Shown here: piece after piece, positions 37,591 to 46,852 of the stretch
Layout: the number at the start of each line of letters is the position of its first letter
Numbering within the stretch: position 1 is the stretch's first letter
Position numbers and translations under genes: made by a program
The notes under the pieces: model-generated
The model's input: only the letters and a program-made list of their open reading frames with translations
Database searches by the model: none
What the model was told of the DNA's origin: nothing
Assembly (NCBI GenBank): GCA_019752015.1
Contig: JAIEMQ010000002.1
Span: 1 to 64,000, forward strand
Source of the DNA: Cyanobacteriota bacterium
GTDB taxonomy: Bacteria; Acidobacteriota; Vicinamibacteria; Vicinamibacterales; UBA2999
Reading direction: 5' to 3'
Length of the DNA stretch: 64,000 nt

Positions 37591-37963
37591 TCTCGGTCGG
37601 CTTGTCGTGAAAGTACTTGTCGCTGCCGTCGAGCCAGTCGTGGCGGATCGGGCTGAAGATGTCCATCTCGAACGTGTCGTCGATGGCCTCGGCCTGGTGC
37701 GGCACCCACGACGGGATGTGCAGCACTTCGCCTTCGCGCACCGTGATCTCCTCGCCGTTGATCAGGAAGCGCAGGCCGCCCTGCAGCACGTAGGTCATCT
37801 GCTCGCTCTCGTGCGAGTGCATCGGCACGATCGCGCCGCGCTTCAAATAGATCTGCGTCACCATTTCGCGCTCGCCGGTGATGATCTTGCGCGAGATCAT
37901 TTCGGTGACTTTTTCGAGCGCGATTTCGTCCCAGCGGTAGAGGCGTACCGGTCGTGAACTCAT
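37586..37963 (-). CDS. cupin-domain protein
   Basis: 125-residue single-domain cupin. Metal-binding motif 1 reads 'PMHSHESEQMTYVLQGGLRF' (HXHX3-4E spacing, about residues 47-56) and motif 2 'GEVLHIPSWVPHQAEA' (about 78-93). Proteins of this size may act as isomerases, dioxygenases or binding proteins; no substrate can be given. It is transcribed divergently from the E1 dehydrogenase gene from a shared short promoter region. Confidence 0.88.
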   Translation of the reverse strand: MSSRPVRLYRWDEIALEKVTEMISRKIITGEREMVTQIYLKRGAIVPMHSHESEQMTYVLQGGLRFLINGEEITVREGEVLHIPSWVPHQAEAIDDTFEMDIFSPIRHDWLDGSDKYFHDKPTEK

Positions 37964-37989
37964 TGGTTTTTCCGTGTGGTTTCGCGCGG

Positions 37990-37998
37990 ATTATAGCA
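37990..37998 (-). promoter_or_regulatory. extended -10 promoter for cupin gene
   Basis: On the minus strand TGCTATAAT occurs at 37998-37990: a TGn extension followed by a perfect TATAAT, 26 bases before the cupin ATG. No recognisable -35 is present, as expected for extended -10 promoters. Confidence 0.65.
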
Positions 37999-38008
37999 TC
38001 GGGCCGGA

Positions 38009-38017
38009 TGGTATAAT
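38009..38017 (+). promoter_or_regulatory. extended -10 promoter for E1 dehydrogenase gene
   Basis: TGGTATAAT, a TGn extension plus perfect TATAAT, ending 9 bases before the ATG at 38027, which would give a very short or leaderless transcript. It faces away from the matching cupin promoter about 10 bases away. Confidence 0.6.
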
Positions 38018-38026
38018 TTTGCTCAC

Positions 38027-40168
38027 ATGAAGGCTTCGACGCTCGCATCCAGGCCCGACGCGCACAGCGAGACCAGCGCGCGTTGGGAAGGCCTTTCCGG
38101 CGACGAGTTGCTGCGGGCGTATCGGACGATGCTCCTGTCGCGGCGCATCGACGACAAAGAGATACAACTCAAGAACCAGAGCCTGATCTTTTTCCAGATC
38201 AGCGGCGCGGGCCACGAAGCGGTGTTGACCGCCGCCGGCATGCACCTGCGGCCGGGCTACGACTGGTTCTATCCCTACTATCGCGATCGCGCGCTGTGCC
38301 TGACGCTCGGCATGACGTCGCTCGAAATGCTCCTCGCCGCCGTCGGCGCCAAGGACGATCCGAATTCCGGCGGCCGCCAGATGCCGTCGCACTGGGGACA
38401 CAAGCGGCTCAACATCCCCTCGCAGGGCAGCCCGACCGGCACGCAGTGCCTGCATGCCGTCGGCGCCGGCGAGGCCGGCATGATCTACGAGCGCGTCACG
38501 GCGATCGCCGATCGCGAAGAGCGCTTTCACTCCGACGAGATCACGTATTTATCGATCGGCGAAGGCGCGACGAGCGAAGGCGAGTTCTGGGAATCGCTGA
38601 ACACCGCCTGCACACGCTGCGTCCCGGTGCTGTACCTCGTCGAAGACAACGGTTACGCAATCTCGGTGCCCGTCGAAGTGCAGACACCGGGCGGCGACGT
38701 ATCGCGGCTGGTCGAATCGTTCCCCAACCTGCGCGTCTCGCGCTGCGACGGCACCGACTTCATCGAGAGCTATCGCACCATCGGCGAGGCCGCGGCCTAC
38801 GTCCGCCGCGAGCGCAAGCCGGCATTCGTGCACGCCAAGGTGATTCGGCCGTACTCGCACTCGCTGTCGGACGACGAGCGGCTCTATAAGACGCCGGACG
38901 AGCGCAAGGGCGAAGCGCTGCGCGATCCGCTGACGAAAATGCGCGCGTTCCTGCTCAAGGAACAGATCGCGACCGACGCCGATCTCGAATCGATCCTGCA
39001 GTCGGTCGATCGCGAGATTGCCGAATCCACGGAAGCGGCGCTGAAGGCGCCGAAGCCGTCGGTCGATTCAGCGGCGTCATTCGTGTTTTCACCGACGGTC
39101 GATCCTGCGTCGAAGCAGTTCCTGACGTCGGCGCAGCCCGAAGGCAAGCCCGACACGATGGTCGGCGCGATTAATCGCACGCTCAAAGACGAAATGGCGA
39201 AGAACCCGCGCATTGTCGTGTTCGGCGAAGACGTCGCCGATGCGAGCAAGGCGTCGGCGCTGCCGCACGTGCCCGGCAAGGGCGGCGTCTTCAAGGTCAC
39301 GCACGGACTGCAGAAGGCCTACGGCGCCGATCGCGTGTTCAACTCGCCGCTCGCCGAAGCCAACATTGTCGGCCGCGCCGTCGGCATGGCGACGCGCGGC
39401 TTGAAGCCGGTCGTCGAGATCCAGTTCTTCGACTACATCTGGCCGGCGATGATGCAGCTCAAGGACGAAATGTCGATGCTGCGCTACCGCTCGGGCAACA
39501 ACTGGTCGTGCCCGATGGTGATCCGCGTGCCGATCGGCGGCTACCTGCGCGGCGGCGCGCCGTATCACAGCCAGTCGGGCGTCAGCATCTTCGCGCACTG
39601 CCCGGGCGTGCGCATCGCGTTCCCGAGCAATGCGATCGACGCCGCGGGACTGCTGCGCACCGCCATCCGGTGCGACGATCCCGTGCTGTATCTCGAGCAC
39701 AAGCATCTCTATCGCCAGACCTACAACAAGGGCATCTATCCGGGCGCGGACTACATGGTTCCGTTCGGCAAGGGATCGCTCCGCCGCGAAGGCACCGACA
39801 TGGTGGTGCTGACGTGGGGCGCGCTGGTGCAGCGCTCATTGCTCGCCGCGCAGCAGGCGGAGAAGGACGGCATCAGCGTGGCGGTGTTCGATCTGCGCAC
39901 GATCATCCCGTACGACTGGGACGGCATCGCGTCACTCGTGCGGAGCACGAGCAAAGTCATAGTCGCTCATGAAGACACGTTGACCTGCGGCTTCGGCGCC
40001 GAGATCGCCGCGCGCATCGGCGAAGAGCTGTTCGAGTACCTCGATGCGCCGGTCAAGCGCGTCGCCGCGCTCGACTGCCCGGTCGCGTATTGCCCGGATC
40101 TTGAAGAGCGGATCCTGCCTCAATCGTCCGACGTCCTCGCCGCCATCAAAAAACTCGCGGCCTATTGA
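38027..40168 (+). CDS. fused alpha-beta E1 2-oxoacid dehydrogenase
   Basis: 713-residue thiamine-diphosphate enzyme in which E1 alpha (about 25-345) and E1 beta (about 385-713) are joined by a linker. The alpha half has '[11 protein letters not shown]', the cofactor motif [17 protein letters not shown] ending in EDN (GDG is replaced by GEG) and '[16 protein letters not shown]'. The beta half has 'VFGEDVADA', '[18 protein letters not shown]' and '[15 protein letters not shown]'. It decarboxylates a branched-chain 2-oxoacid or pyruvate/acetoin as part of a multienzyme complex. No E2 or E3 gene lies nearby, so the partner subunits are elsewhere. Confidence 0.9.
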   Translation: MKASTLASRPDAHSETSARWEGLSGDELLRAYRTMLLSRRIDDKEIQLKNQSLIFFQISGAGHEAVLTAAGMHLRPGYDWFYPYYRDRALCLTLGMTSLEMLLAAVGAKDDPNSGGRQMPSHWGHKRLNIPSQGSPTGTQCLHAVGAGEAGMIYERVTAIADREERFHSDEITYLSIGEGATSEGEFWESLNTACTRCVPVLYLVEDNGYAISVPVEVQTPGGDVSRLVESFPNLRVSRCDGTDFIESYRTIGEAAAYVRRERKPAFVHAKVIRPYSHSLSDDERLYKTPDERKGEALRDPLTKMRAFLLKEQIATDADLESILQSVDREIAESTEAALKAPKPSVDSAASFVFSPTVDPASKQFLTSAQPEGKPDTMVGAINRTLKDEMAKNPRIVVFGEDVADASKASALPHVPGKGGVFKVTHGLQKAYGADRVFNSPLAEANIVGRAVGMATRGLKPVVEIQFFDYIWPAMMQLKDEMSMLRYRSGNNWSCPMVIRVPIGGYLRGGAPYHSQSGVSIFAHCPGVRIAFPSNAIDAAGLLRTAIRCDDPVLYLEHKHLYRQTYNKGIYPGADYMVPFGKGSLRREGTDMVVLTWGALVQRSLLAAQQAEKDGISVAVFDLRTIIPYDWDGIASLVRSTSKVIVAHEDTLTCGFGAEIAARIGEELFEYLDAPVKRVAALDCPVAYCPDLEERILPQSSDVLAAIKKLAAY

Positions 40169-40256
40169 AAGTAAAAAGGAAGAAGGAAGAACGAAAAAGT
40201 GAAAGCGGCGCTTCTCGCTCTTACTTTTTCATTTTTCGTTTTTCCTTTTGACTTTC
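40165..40256. repeat. purine/pyrimidine inverted repeat
   Basis: Left arm 40165-40204 (TTGAAAGTAAAAAGGAA...CGAAAAAGTGAAAG) and right arm 40221-40256 (CTTTTTCATTTTTCG...CTTTTGACTTTCAA) are near-complementary. It begins at the stop of the E1 gene and covers the first 19 codons of the next gene, encoding its signal-peptide core. Confidence 0.8.
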
Positions 40257-41206
40257 AACCTGGCCGGGTCGAGGTTTTGAAGTCGACGGCCGGTCTACCG
40301 CCCCATGTCGTTGGCCTCTTCCGCGATCCAATCGGCTTCAAGCAAATCGCCAACGGCGACTACTACGTCTTCGACCGACGCGGGCACACCGTCTACCGCG
40401 TCGATCCGTCGGGCGCCAACGCCACGAAGCTGGTGCAAATCGGCGCCGAAGAAGGGCGCCTGATCGAGCCGAGCGCGTTTGACGTGGCGAACAACGGGAC
40501 CTTTGCCGTGGCGGATGGTCCGAACGGCCGCGAGCGCATTTCGATCTTCAGTCCCGCCGGCGGATGGACCACGGGGTTTTTTCTGCCGGGCCGCGGCGTC
40601 TCGCGCGTCGTACTGGGATCGTTGACGCTGAGCGGTGTCGGCACGCTGTCCTACAACGGCCGATCGCTGCTGATGAGTCATCCTGAAACGGGCTGGCTGA
40701 TCACGGAGTACGGATCGGCCGGCACGCCGATTCGATCGATCGGCCAGCTTCGCAAGACCGGCCACGAGCCCGATCGCGATCTGCATCTCGCCTGGAACGC
40801 CGGGATTCCGATCGCGGCGGCTGACGGCGGATTCTTCTTCGTCTTCATGGCCGGCGCGCCGGCGTTTCGCAAGTACGACGGCAAGGGCGAGTTGATCTAC
40901 GAGCGGATCATCCAGGGCCGCGAGATCGATCCGCTCGTCGCGGCCATTCCAGATCGCTGGCCGCGCCGAGCCGCGGGCGAGCTGCCGATGGTGTCGCCGC
41001 TGGTCCGGACCGCGGCCGTAGATCGATCCGGCAGGCTCTGGGTTTCATTCGTCATTCCGTATTCTTATGTGTTTGACCCGGCCGGCGAAAAAATCCGGAC
41101 GGTCCAGTTCAGGGGTGCTGGAATCGTTGCGCCGTCGAGCCTGTCGTTCAACGACAACGGCCGTGTGCTGGTCACACCCGGGTGTTATGAGTTCGCGGCG
41201 CAATGA
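40199..41206 (+). CDS. secreted NHL/6-bladed propeller-like protein
   Basis: 335 residues, GTG start. The N-terminus MKAALLALTFSFFVFPFDFQ serves as a signal sequence and its hydrophobic core is read from the right arm of an inverted repeat. The rest shows repeated 'D..G..Y..D' blade patterns ('ANGDYYVFDRRGHTVYRVDPSG', 'VDRSGRLWVSF') typical of NHL-like or 6-bladed propellers. No catalytic motif recognised. Downstream of the E1 gene with a 30-base gap. Confidence 0.65.
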   Translation: MKAALLALTFSFFVFPFDFQPGRVEVLKSTAGLPPHVVGLFRDPIGFKQIANGDYYVFDRRGHTVYRVDPSGANATKLVQIGAEEGRLIEPSAFDVANNGTFAVADGPNGRERISIFSPAGGWTTGFFLPGRGVSRVVLGSLTLSGVGTLSYNGRSLLMSHPETGWLITEYGSAGTPIRSIGQLRKTGHEPDRDLHLAWNAGIPIAAADGGFFFVFMAGAPAFRKYDGKGELIYERIIQGREIDPLVAAIPDRWPRRAAGELPMVSPLVRTAAVDRSGRLWVSFVIPYSYVFDPAGEKIRTVQFRGAGIVAPSSLSFNDNGRVLVTPGCYEFAAQ

Positions 41207-41245
41207 CGATAAGAAGGCGTACGGTAAGATCGTCATTTCATATCT

Positions 41246-42262
41246 ATGCATTTTGTGAAGTATCGGGCAGTCGGCGCCGCGGTGGTTCTCACGGTGACGC
41301 TCGGCGCCGCTTGTAGTTCGCCGACCACCCCGACACCGCCACCACCGCCACCACCGCCGCCGCCCGCGGCGGCGCCGTCCTTGTCGTGCGTCGAAGGCAT
41401 TTCCCGCGCGACGGTGAGCGCGGCCGGCATGGCGATCAGTTTCGACGCTCCCGCGGTCACCGGCGGTCAGGGCTCCGTCACCGTATCGTGCTCGCCTGAT
41501 TCGGGATCGACGTTCCCAATCGGCACGACGGCGGTGACGTGCAAGGCGACCGACACGCTCAATCGCGCCGCCGAGTGTTCGTTCAACGTCACGGTCGCGA
41601 AGCTGGCGACGTTGTCCAAGACCACGTACCTCGCGTTCGGTGACAGCATCACCGCCGGCGAGGTGACGTTCCCGGTCGGCTCGTTGTCGGGCGCCGGCAT
41701 GGCGCTCATCTCCAAACAGGTCGTCGTGCCGTCCGCGGCGTATCCGACGGTTCTCCTCAAGACGCTCCAAGGACGCTACCCGTCACAGGCCGATGCGATG
41801 ATCGTCGCCAACTACGGTCTCGGCGGCGAAAAGGCGATCAATGCGCGCGACCGATTCTTCGCGGCGTTGAACACCGTCAGGCCGGAAGTGGTGCTGCTGT
41901 GGCTCGGCCACAACGACATTCCCGGTGGCCTTGATGGCGCCGCCAGTGGCGCCGCCAGCGAAATGCGCATCATGGCGTCCGAGGCGCGCCTGCGCGGTAT
42001 GCGCGTCTTCATCGCGACGGTGCTGCCGCCGCGTCCGGGCGGCAACCGCACGATCGGCCAGGTCTACATCGACGACTACAACAACCGCATGCGGGCGCTC
42101 GCCGCCAGTGAAGGCGCGGTGCTGGTCGACATTTACGCCGCGTTGCTGCCGGAGGTGAACCGCTGGATCGGCGTCGACGGCCTGCACCCCAACGAAGCGG
42201 GCTACACCAAGATCGCCGACGTGTTCTTCCAGGCCATTCAAGCCAACTTCGAAGTGCGATAG
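41246..42262 (+). CDS. SGNH/GDSL hydrolase lipoprotein with HYR-like domain
   Basis: 338 residues. The lipobox LGAAC places the lipidated Cys at residue 23. A Pro run (about 29-40) is encoded by a CCACCG-type microsatellite. A HYR/Ig-like domain (about 45-120, 'VTVSCSPDSGSTFPIGTTAVTCKATD') follows, then an SGNH hydrolase domain with block I GDSIT (about 133-137), GHNDI (block III) and DGLHPN with catalytic Asp/His. It probably acts as a surface esterase or lipase; the substrate could be an acetylated polysaccharide. Confidence 0.9.
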   Translation: MHFVKYRAVGAAVVLTVTLGAACSSPTTPTPPPPPPPPPPAAAPSLSCVEGISRATVSAAGMAISFDAPAVTGGQGSVTVSCSPDSGSTFPIGTTAVTCKATDTLNRAAECSFNVTVAKLATLSKTTYLAFGDSITAGEVTFPVGSLSGAGMALISKQVVVPSAAYPTVLLKTLQGRYPSQADAMIVANYGLGGEKAINARDRFFAALNTVRPEVVLLWLGHNDIPGGLDGAASGAASEMRIMASEARLRGMRVFIATVLPPRPGGNRTIGQVYIDDYNNRMRALAASEGAVLVDIYAALLPEVNRWIGVDGLHPNEAGYTKIADVFFQAIQANFEVR

Positions 42263-42268
42263 CCTTCA

Positions 42269-42300
42269 TCCGCCTCCGCCAAGGCGACGGCGAGACAGGC
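42269..42300. repeat. dispersed element, family B, before ABC genes
   Basis: TCCGCCTCCGCCAAGGCGAC followed by GGCGAGACAGGC, just upstream of the ABC ATPase start. Opposite in orientation to the rsmH copies. Confidence 0.7.
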
Positions 42301-42304
42301 TCTG

Positions 42305-43153
42305 ATGGTTATTGCCGAACACCTCACTCGCACATTCGATGGCCGCGTCGCGGTGCGCGATGTGTCGCTGTCGGTCCATGCCGGCGAGATCGTCGCGCTG
42401 CTCGGTCCGAACGGCGCCGGCAAGACGACCACCATGCGGATGCTCGCGGGGTTGATCCTGCCCGACGCCGGCCGCGTCTCGATCGACGGCGTCGAGGTGA
42501 ACGAGGCGACCGCCGCGCGCGCGCGCGGCAGCGTCGGGCTGCTCACGGAAGCACCGGGACTGTGGGAGCGGCTGCCGGTGCATCTCAACCTGCTGACGTA
42601 CGCCCGCCTGCAGGGCGTTGCCGATCCGGTGGCGAGCGTCGACGAGGCGCTCAGCCATGTCGAGTTGTCCGACCGCGCCACCGAGATCGCGGGCAAGCTG
42701 TCGAAGGGCCTTAAACAGCGTGTCGCGATCGCGCGCGCGCTGATTCACAAGCCGCGGGTGCTGCTGCTCGACGAGCCGACCTCGGGCCTCGATCCCGCGA
42801 CCGCGCGTCACATTCGCGATCTGATTCTCGGATTGCGATCCGAAGGCCGCGCCATCCTGGTGTCCACGCACAACCTCGGCGAGGCGGAGGAGCTGGCCGA
42901 TCGCGTTGCCGTATTGAAGACGGAGCTGCTGGCGCTCGATACACCGGCGGCGCTGCGCCAGTCGCGCAGCGGTGGCCGTGTGGTGATCGAGCTCGCCGGC
43001 GGCGAGCGGCGTGAGCTCGAGATCGCCAACACCGGCGAAATCCCCGCCATTGTTGCGCGGCTCGTCGGTGAAGGGGCGCGCATTGTGCGCGTCACGCCGG
43101 ATCAACGATCACTCGAGGACGTGTATCTCGATCTCGTGGGGGCCGGGCGATGA
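42305..43153 (+). CDS. ABC transporter ATP-binding protein
   Basis: 282 residues, NatA/CcmA-like exporter ATPase. Walker A GPNGAGKTTT (about 37-46), signature LSKGLKQRVAIARAL (about 136-150), Walker B LLLDEPTSGLD (about 155-165) and the switch His in STHNLGEAEE are intact. It overlaps the permease gene by four bases, so the two form one exporter. Confidence 0.95.
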   Translation: MVIAEHLTRTFDGRVAVRDVSLSVHAGEIVALLGPNGAGKTTTMRMLAGLILPDAGRVSIDGVEVNEATAARARGSVGLLTEAPGLWERLPVHLNLLTYARLQGVADPVASVDEALSHVELSDRATEIAGKLSKGLKQRVAIARALIHKPRVLLLDEPTSGLDPATARHIRDLILGLRSEGRAILVSTHNLGEAEELADRVAVLKTELLALDTPAALRQSRSGGRVVIELAGGERRELEIANTGEIPAIVARLVGEGARIVRVTPDQRSLEDVYLDLVGAGR

Positions 43154-43992
43154 CCCTTCGACTTCGCTCAGGGCAAGCCTTCTCCTGGACCCGCGTGGCC
43201 GCGCTCGCGCGCAAGGACGCGCGAGAGTTGATGCGCAATCCCGGCGCGGTCATTCCGGCAATCCTGATGGTGTTCGGCTCGCTGTTCCCCATGTTCCTGG
43301 TCGTGTTCCTGGTGCCGATGATCATGGGCCAGACGCTCGAGCAGTCCGGCGAGTTCGCCGAAGAGGCGGCCAACGCGGTCGGACGAATTCCCGAGCTCGC
43401 CGGGTTATCCGGCAATGCATTGATCCAGACGTTCCTGTTTCACCAGTTCTCGCTGCTGCTGCTCCTGGTGCCGATCGTGTCCGGCACCGCGCTCGCGACC
43501 CACGCGGTGATCGGCGAGAAGCAATCAAAGGCCCTGGAGCCGCTCCTCGCCACTCCGATCTCGACGATCGAGCTGTTGGCGGCGAAAACGCTGACGCCGT
43601 TCCTGTTTGCGCTCGGCCTGACCTGGGCTGCGGTTTCCGTCGCGCTGGTGGGCGCGATCACGGTCGGCGAGCCGGGCGTATGGCGATCGATCGTCGGCCC
43701 TCGATTGTTCCTGCTGTTCGGCCTGCTCGGCCCGCTGGTCGAGCTCGCCTCGCTGCAGGTGTCGGTGATCGTGTCGTCGCGCACGAGCGATCCCCGTTCC
43801 GCGCAGCAGCTCACTGCCCTGCTGATCCTGCCGGTGACGATCGCGTTCGTCGCGCAGTTGATGGGCCTGATGATCGTCGGGCCGCGCGCGATCCTGCTGG
43901 GGGCGGCAGGCTGCGTCATCCTGAATGCGATCCTGGCGTGGCTTGGCGTGCAGGTCTTCCAGCGCGAATCGATCCTGACGCGGTGGACGTAA
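43150..43992 (+). CDS. ABC transporter permease (ABC-2 type)
   Basis: 280 residues with about six hydrophobic helices, including 'LMVFGSLFPMFLVVFLVPMIMG' and a C-terminal group. The typical ABC-2/NatB opening 'VAALARKDARELMRNPGAVIPAI' begins at about residue 16. The first residues (MTLRLRSGQAFS) come from a family A dispersed element that lies exactly at the start codon, so the original start may have been lost or replaced. Cargo unknown. Confidence 0.88.
   Translation: MTLRLRSGQAFSWTRVAALARKDARELMRNPGAVIPAILMVFGSLFPMFLVVFLVPMIMGQTLEQSGEFAEEAANAVGRIPELAGLSGNALIQTFLFHQFSLLLLLVPIVSGTALATHAVIGEKQSKALEPLLATPISTIELLAAKTLTPFLFALGLTWAAVSVALVGAITVGEPGVWRSIVGPRLFLLFGLLGPLVELASLQVSVIVSSRTSDPRSAQQLTALLILPVTIAFVAQLMGLMIVGPRAILLGAAGCVILNAILAWLGVQVFQRESILTRWT
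43154..43177. repeat. dispersed element, family A, at ABC permease start
   Basis: CCCTTCGACTTCGCTCAGGG, a compact form of the element found in murG and in the fadE-like gene. It encodes residues 2-9 of the permease. Confidence 0.7.
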
Positions 43993-45492
43993 TCAGCTGG
44001 CGTGCGCCAGCGGCGTGCTGCGCCGGCTGGCCAGGTCGCTGTACGCCTGGCGATACCCTTCGGCGAATGTCTGCTCGCTGAAATGCTGCAACGCGCGCGA
44101 CAACGCGGCCTGGCCGAGGCTGTGCCGCTTGTCGGCCGAATGCAGCAGCGACAGGATGCCGTTGGCGAGCTCGCGAGGCTGCCGCGGCGGAACGAGCACA
44201 CCGGTATCGGCAAGCGCTTCGCGGACGCCGCCGACGTCGGTGGCGACGATCGCCGCTCCGGTCAGCATCGCCTCGATGATCGAGTAGGGAAACGCCTCGG
44301 ACACCGAGGCCATTGCCACGACGTCCGCGGCGCGGAGCGCTTCCCATGGCGTCGAAGTCTGCCCCGCGAACGTTACGGTGTTCTCGAGCCCGCGCTCGGC
44401 AACGCTGCGCCGGCAGGTATCGAAATACTCCTGGTCGCTCGGCGCACCGTAGAGGCGGAATTCGACGTCTGGAATCTGATCGCGGACGAGCGCGGCCGCG
44501 GCGATCATGTCGAGCTGACCCTTCAGCGGATAAATCAGTCCGATGGTGCAGACCACCGGGCGGCTCGATTTATTGGCCGGCCCCGGGCTGAACGTCTTCG
44601 GATCGGCGCCGTTGAAGATTACGCGAATGCGGTGAGGCGGGACACCCCACCATTCTTCCCAGCGCGCGTTATACGCGCAGACCGGCGCCACCAGATCCGC
44701 ATAGCGATAGTTGAGCGTCGCGATCAGGTTGACCAGCTTCGACATGAACTGGCGCACGAACGGCGACGAAATCGAGCGCCGCAACGCGAGGTACTGCTCG
44801 CGAATGTAGACGCCGTGTTCGGTCAACAAGTACGGCACGCCGTACTTCAGCTTGGCAACGATGCATGGCAGCCCGCAGAACGCCGCCGCGCTCGAGTGCG
44901 CCACATCGAAGCGGCCGAGCGGCAACGCCAGCGGCTGGAGCAGGTGATACAGCAGGCGCAGCGCGCCGACGAGCTCGCCGACCGCCGGCAGCGGCGGCGG
45001 CGTGGCGTCGCCGCGCGGACCGGCCGGTGACAACACCCGCAGGACGCTGTCCCAGGCTTGCTCCGATCGCATGCTGGTGTCGTAGTCGAATTCCTGGCAG
45101 TACTCGTGAAGCGAGACCACGGCGGCGGCAACGGCTTCGATCGACGTATTCTTGTCGGAGATGCCCTTCAGCAGGGTTTCAAAGGCAGGCGCAAAACTCG
45201 CGGCGATGACCTCGCCGGTCGTGCGCCATCGGCGATCGAGGTGCGTCGAGAACGCGCTCTCATAGCGGAATTCCGCCGGCTGTTCGATGCCCCACAGCGG
45301 CACCGTCACCAGCTCCTTCACATTCGGATGGAGCGTGTATGACGGCATCAGGTACGGATGCATGGCCAGCGACAGCAGCGTGAAGTCGACTTCACCCAGC
45401 TGCCGGGTCAGCGCATCGCACCACGTGCTCACGCCGCCCTTGTGGTAGGGATAGGTCCCCTCCGTCGTGAGCAGCACCGACAGCGCGCTCAT
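43993..45492 (-). CDS. PelF-like GT4 glycosyltransferase
   Basis: 499 residues from the ATG at 45492; a GTG at 45495 adds one. GT-B fold, family 4, of the PelF type: the opening 'VLLTTEGTYPYHKGGVSTWCDALTRQL' with its GGVSTW loop and the mid-protein 'YLLTEHGVYIREQYLAL' are hallmarks of PelF, the cytosolic polymerase of the Pel exopolysaccharide. The C-terminal donor site has 'IGLIYPLKGQLDMIAAAALV' and 'SVSEAFPYSIIEAM' (EX7E). It follows the HlyD-like gene by a few bases and diverges from a CE18-like/PelG-like operon, supporting a polysaccharide assembly role. Confidence 0.88.
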   Translation of the reverse strand: MSALSVLLTTEGTYPYHKGGVSTWCDALTRQLGEVDFTLLSLAMHPYLMPSYTLHPNVKELVTVPLWGIEQPAEFRYESAFSTHLDRRWRTTGEVIAASFAPAFETLLKGISDKNTSIEAVAAAVVSLHEYCQEFDYDTSMRSEQAWDSVLRVLSPAGPRGDATPPPLPAVGELVGALRLLYHLLQPLALPLGRFDVAHSSAAAFCGLPCIVAKLKYGVPYLLTEHGVYIREQYLALRRSISSPFVRQFMSKLVNLIATLNYRYADLVAPVCAYNARWEEWWGVPPHRIRVIFNGADPKTFSPGPANKSSRPVVCTIGLIYPLKGQLDMIAAAALVRDQIPDVEFRLYGAPSDQEYFDTCRRSVAERGLENTVTFAGQTSTPWEALRAADVVAMASVSEAFPYSIIEAMLTGAAIVATDVGGVREALADTGVLVPPRQPRELANGILSLLHSADKRHSLGQAALSRALQHFSEQTFAEGYRQAYSDLASRRSTPLAHAS

Positions 45493-45496
45493 CACA

Positions 45497-46852
45497 TCAC
45501 CGGAAGATGACTTGCGCGCGCTGGCCCGTCAGCAGGTGCCCTGACGCGTTCGCGAATTCCACCTCGACGGTGTGCGTCATGTTCGGCGCCGGGATCGGGT
45601 TGATCGACGCGATGCGCCCTTCAACCTGTTCGGCAGGCATGGTCGGCAGCGTGATCGTCACGGGCTCACCGACTTTGAGGATGTTGACTAGCTTCGGGGA
45701 GATCGGGACCTCCACGAGCAGCTCGTTCAGTTTCGCAATCGTGACAATCGGCGCGCCCGAAGTCAGGCGGCTGCCGACATCAACGGTGACGTCCACGACC
45801 ACGCCGGCGGTGGAGGCCCGTAATACCGTGTCCGCAATGGCCCGCTCTGCCGCATCGACACGCTGCTGCGCCTGCAGCGCACGCGTCTGTGCCTGCGCGA
45901 GCCGCGCCACATAGTCGGCGCGCATCTGCTGGAAATCGGCGCGGCTGCGCGCAATCTGCTGCTGCGCCTGATCCTGCTGCGCGCGTTGCAATTCGGCCGA
46001 GGCCGTCTGCCATCGCCGCGCATTCTCGAGATCGTTCTGCGCAATTCGGACCGCGGTCATCTGCTCGTCGAGCTGCTCATCGGAGAGCAGCTTCTGCGCG
46101 TGAAGCTTCTGCATGCGCTGCAGTTTCGTCGACTCGTAATCGAAGGCCGCTTGCGCCCGCTCGGGCGAATCGCGGAACTGGCGCGCCGGCACCTGCTCCG
46201 CCTGGCGCTGCGCGACCGACAACGCGCCGATTGATTGCGCGAAGGCGGTGTTGATGTCGCGAATCGATTGGTCGAGATTGGCGATGCTGCGCTGCCAGTG
46301 CGCCGCTTCCGTCGAGGCGGCTTGATAGTCGAGGCGCGCGCTGTCGAGCGTCGCGCGCGCAGCCGGATCGTCGATCTCAATGAGCGGCTGGCCCGCCGTC
46401 ACATTGTCGCCGACCGCGACGAGAACTTTCTGAACCGTGCCGCCCGGCGTGCTGGTCAGCGTGGCTCGCTGGCTCGGCTTGATGGTGCCGGTGAACTCCG
46501 CGCCGTTCAGCGATGCCGCTGAATCGGCGGACGCGGTTCGATTCGAGGCGCCCAGGCCCCACGTGCTGAGCAAGACCACGGCGCCGAGCGCCACTCCCAT
46601 CCATCGCCGATTGTTGTTCGCGATCGGCGGCGGTTCGCTGACGTGGACGACGACCTTGGCGTCGGCAAGCCGGCGAAGGCCGTCGAAATCACGCTCGAGC
46701 TCGGCGACAAGCCGTCCGGCGAGCTGCGTCTCTTCCACAACGCCGCAAAGCGCGTGTCGAGTTTCGCCGACATCTCGTCCAGCTTCGGATCTGATTGGTC
46801 TGTACGAAGCGTCGTCGGACGCTCGTCGTCGGAGTGGGTGGGAGTCACTCAT
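45497..46852 (-). CDS. HlyD-like membrane fusion protein (N-terminus uncertain)
   Basis: 451 residues: cytoplasmic N-terminal tail, one transmembrane helix (about 83-104), a biotinyl-lipoyl-like half ('TLTSTPGGTVQKVLVAVGDNVTAGQPLIEID', about 129-160), a long coiled-coil hairpin rich in Gln/Ala/Arg (about 165-345) and a returning lipoyl/beta-barrel part ('TAGVVVDVTVDVGSRLTSGAPIV'). Such proteins bridge inner-membrane transporters to the envelope. For the first about 37 codons the neighbouring frame (GTG at 46848, 'DEMSAKLDTRFAAL') has better GC3 codon use, so a single-base frameshift near 46745 is possible. Confidence 0.85.
   Translation of the reverse strand: MSDSHPLRRRASDDASYRPIRSEAGRDVGETRHALCGVVEETQLAGRLVAELERDFDGLRRLADAKVVVHVSEPPPIANNNRRWMGVALGAVVLLSTWGLGASNRTASADSAASLNGAEFTGTIKPSQRATLTSTPGGTVQKVLVAVGDNVTAGQPLIEIDDPAARATLDSARLDYQAASTEAAHWQRSIANLDQSIRDINTAFAQSIGALSVAQRQAEQVPARQFRDSPERAQAAFDYESTKLQRMQKLHAQKLLSDEQLDEQMTAVRIAQNDLENARRWQTASAELQRAQQDQAQQQIARSRADFQQMRADYVARLAQAQTRALQAQQRVDAAERAIADTVLRASTAGVVVDVTVDVGSRLTSGAPIVTIAKLNELLVEVPISPKLVNILKVGEPVTITLPTMPAEQVEGRIASINPIPAPNMTHTVEVEFANASGHLLTGQRAQVIFR

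Noticed and set aside
41333..41373. CCACCG microsatellite as a CRISPR-like or phase-variation repeat
   Set aside because: It simply encodes the Pro-rich linker of the lipoprotein; no spacers, and three-base units keep the frame.
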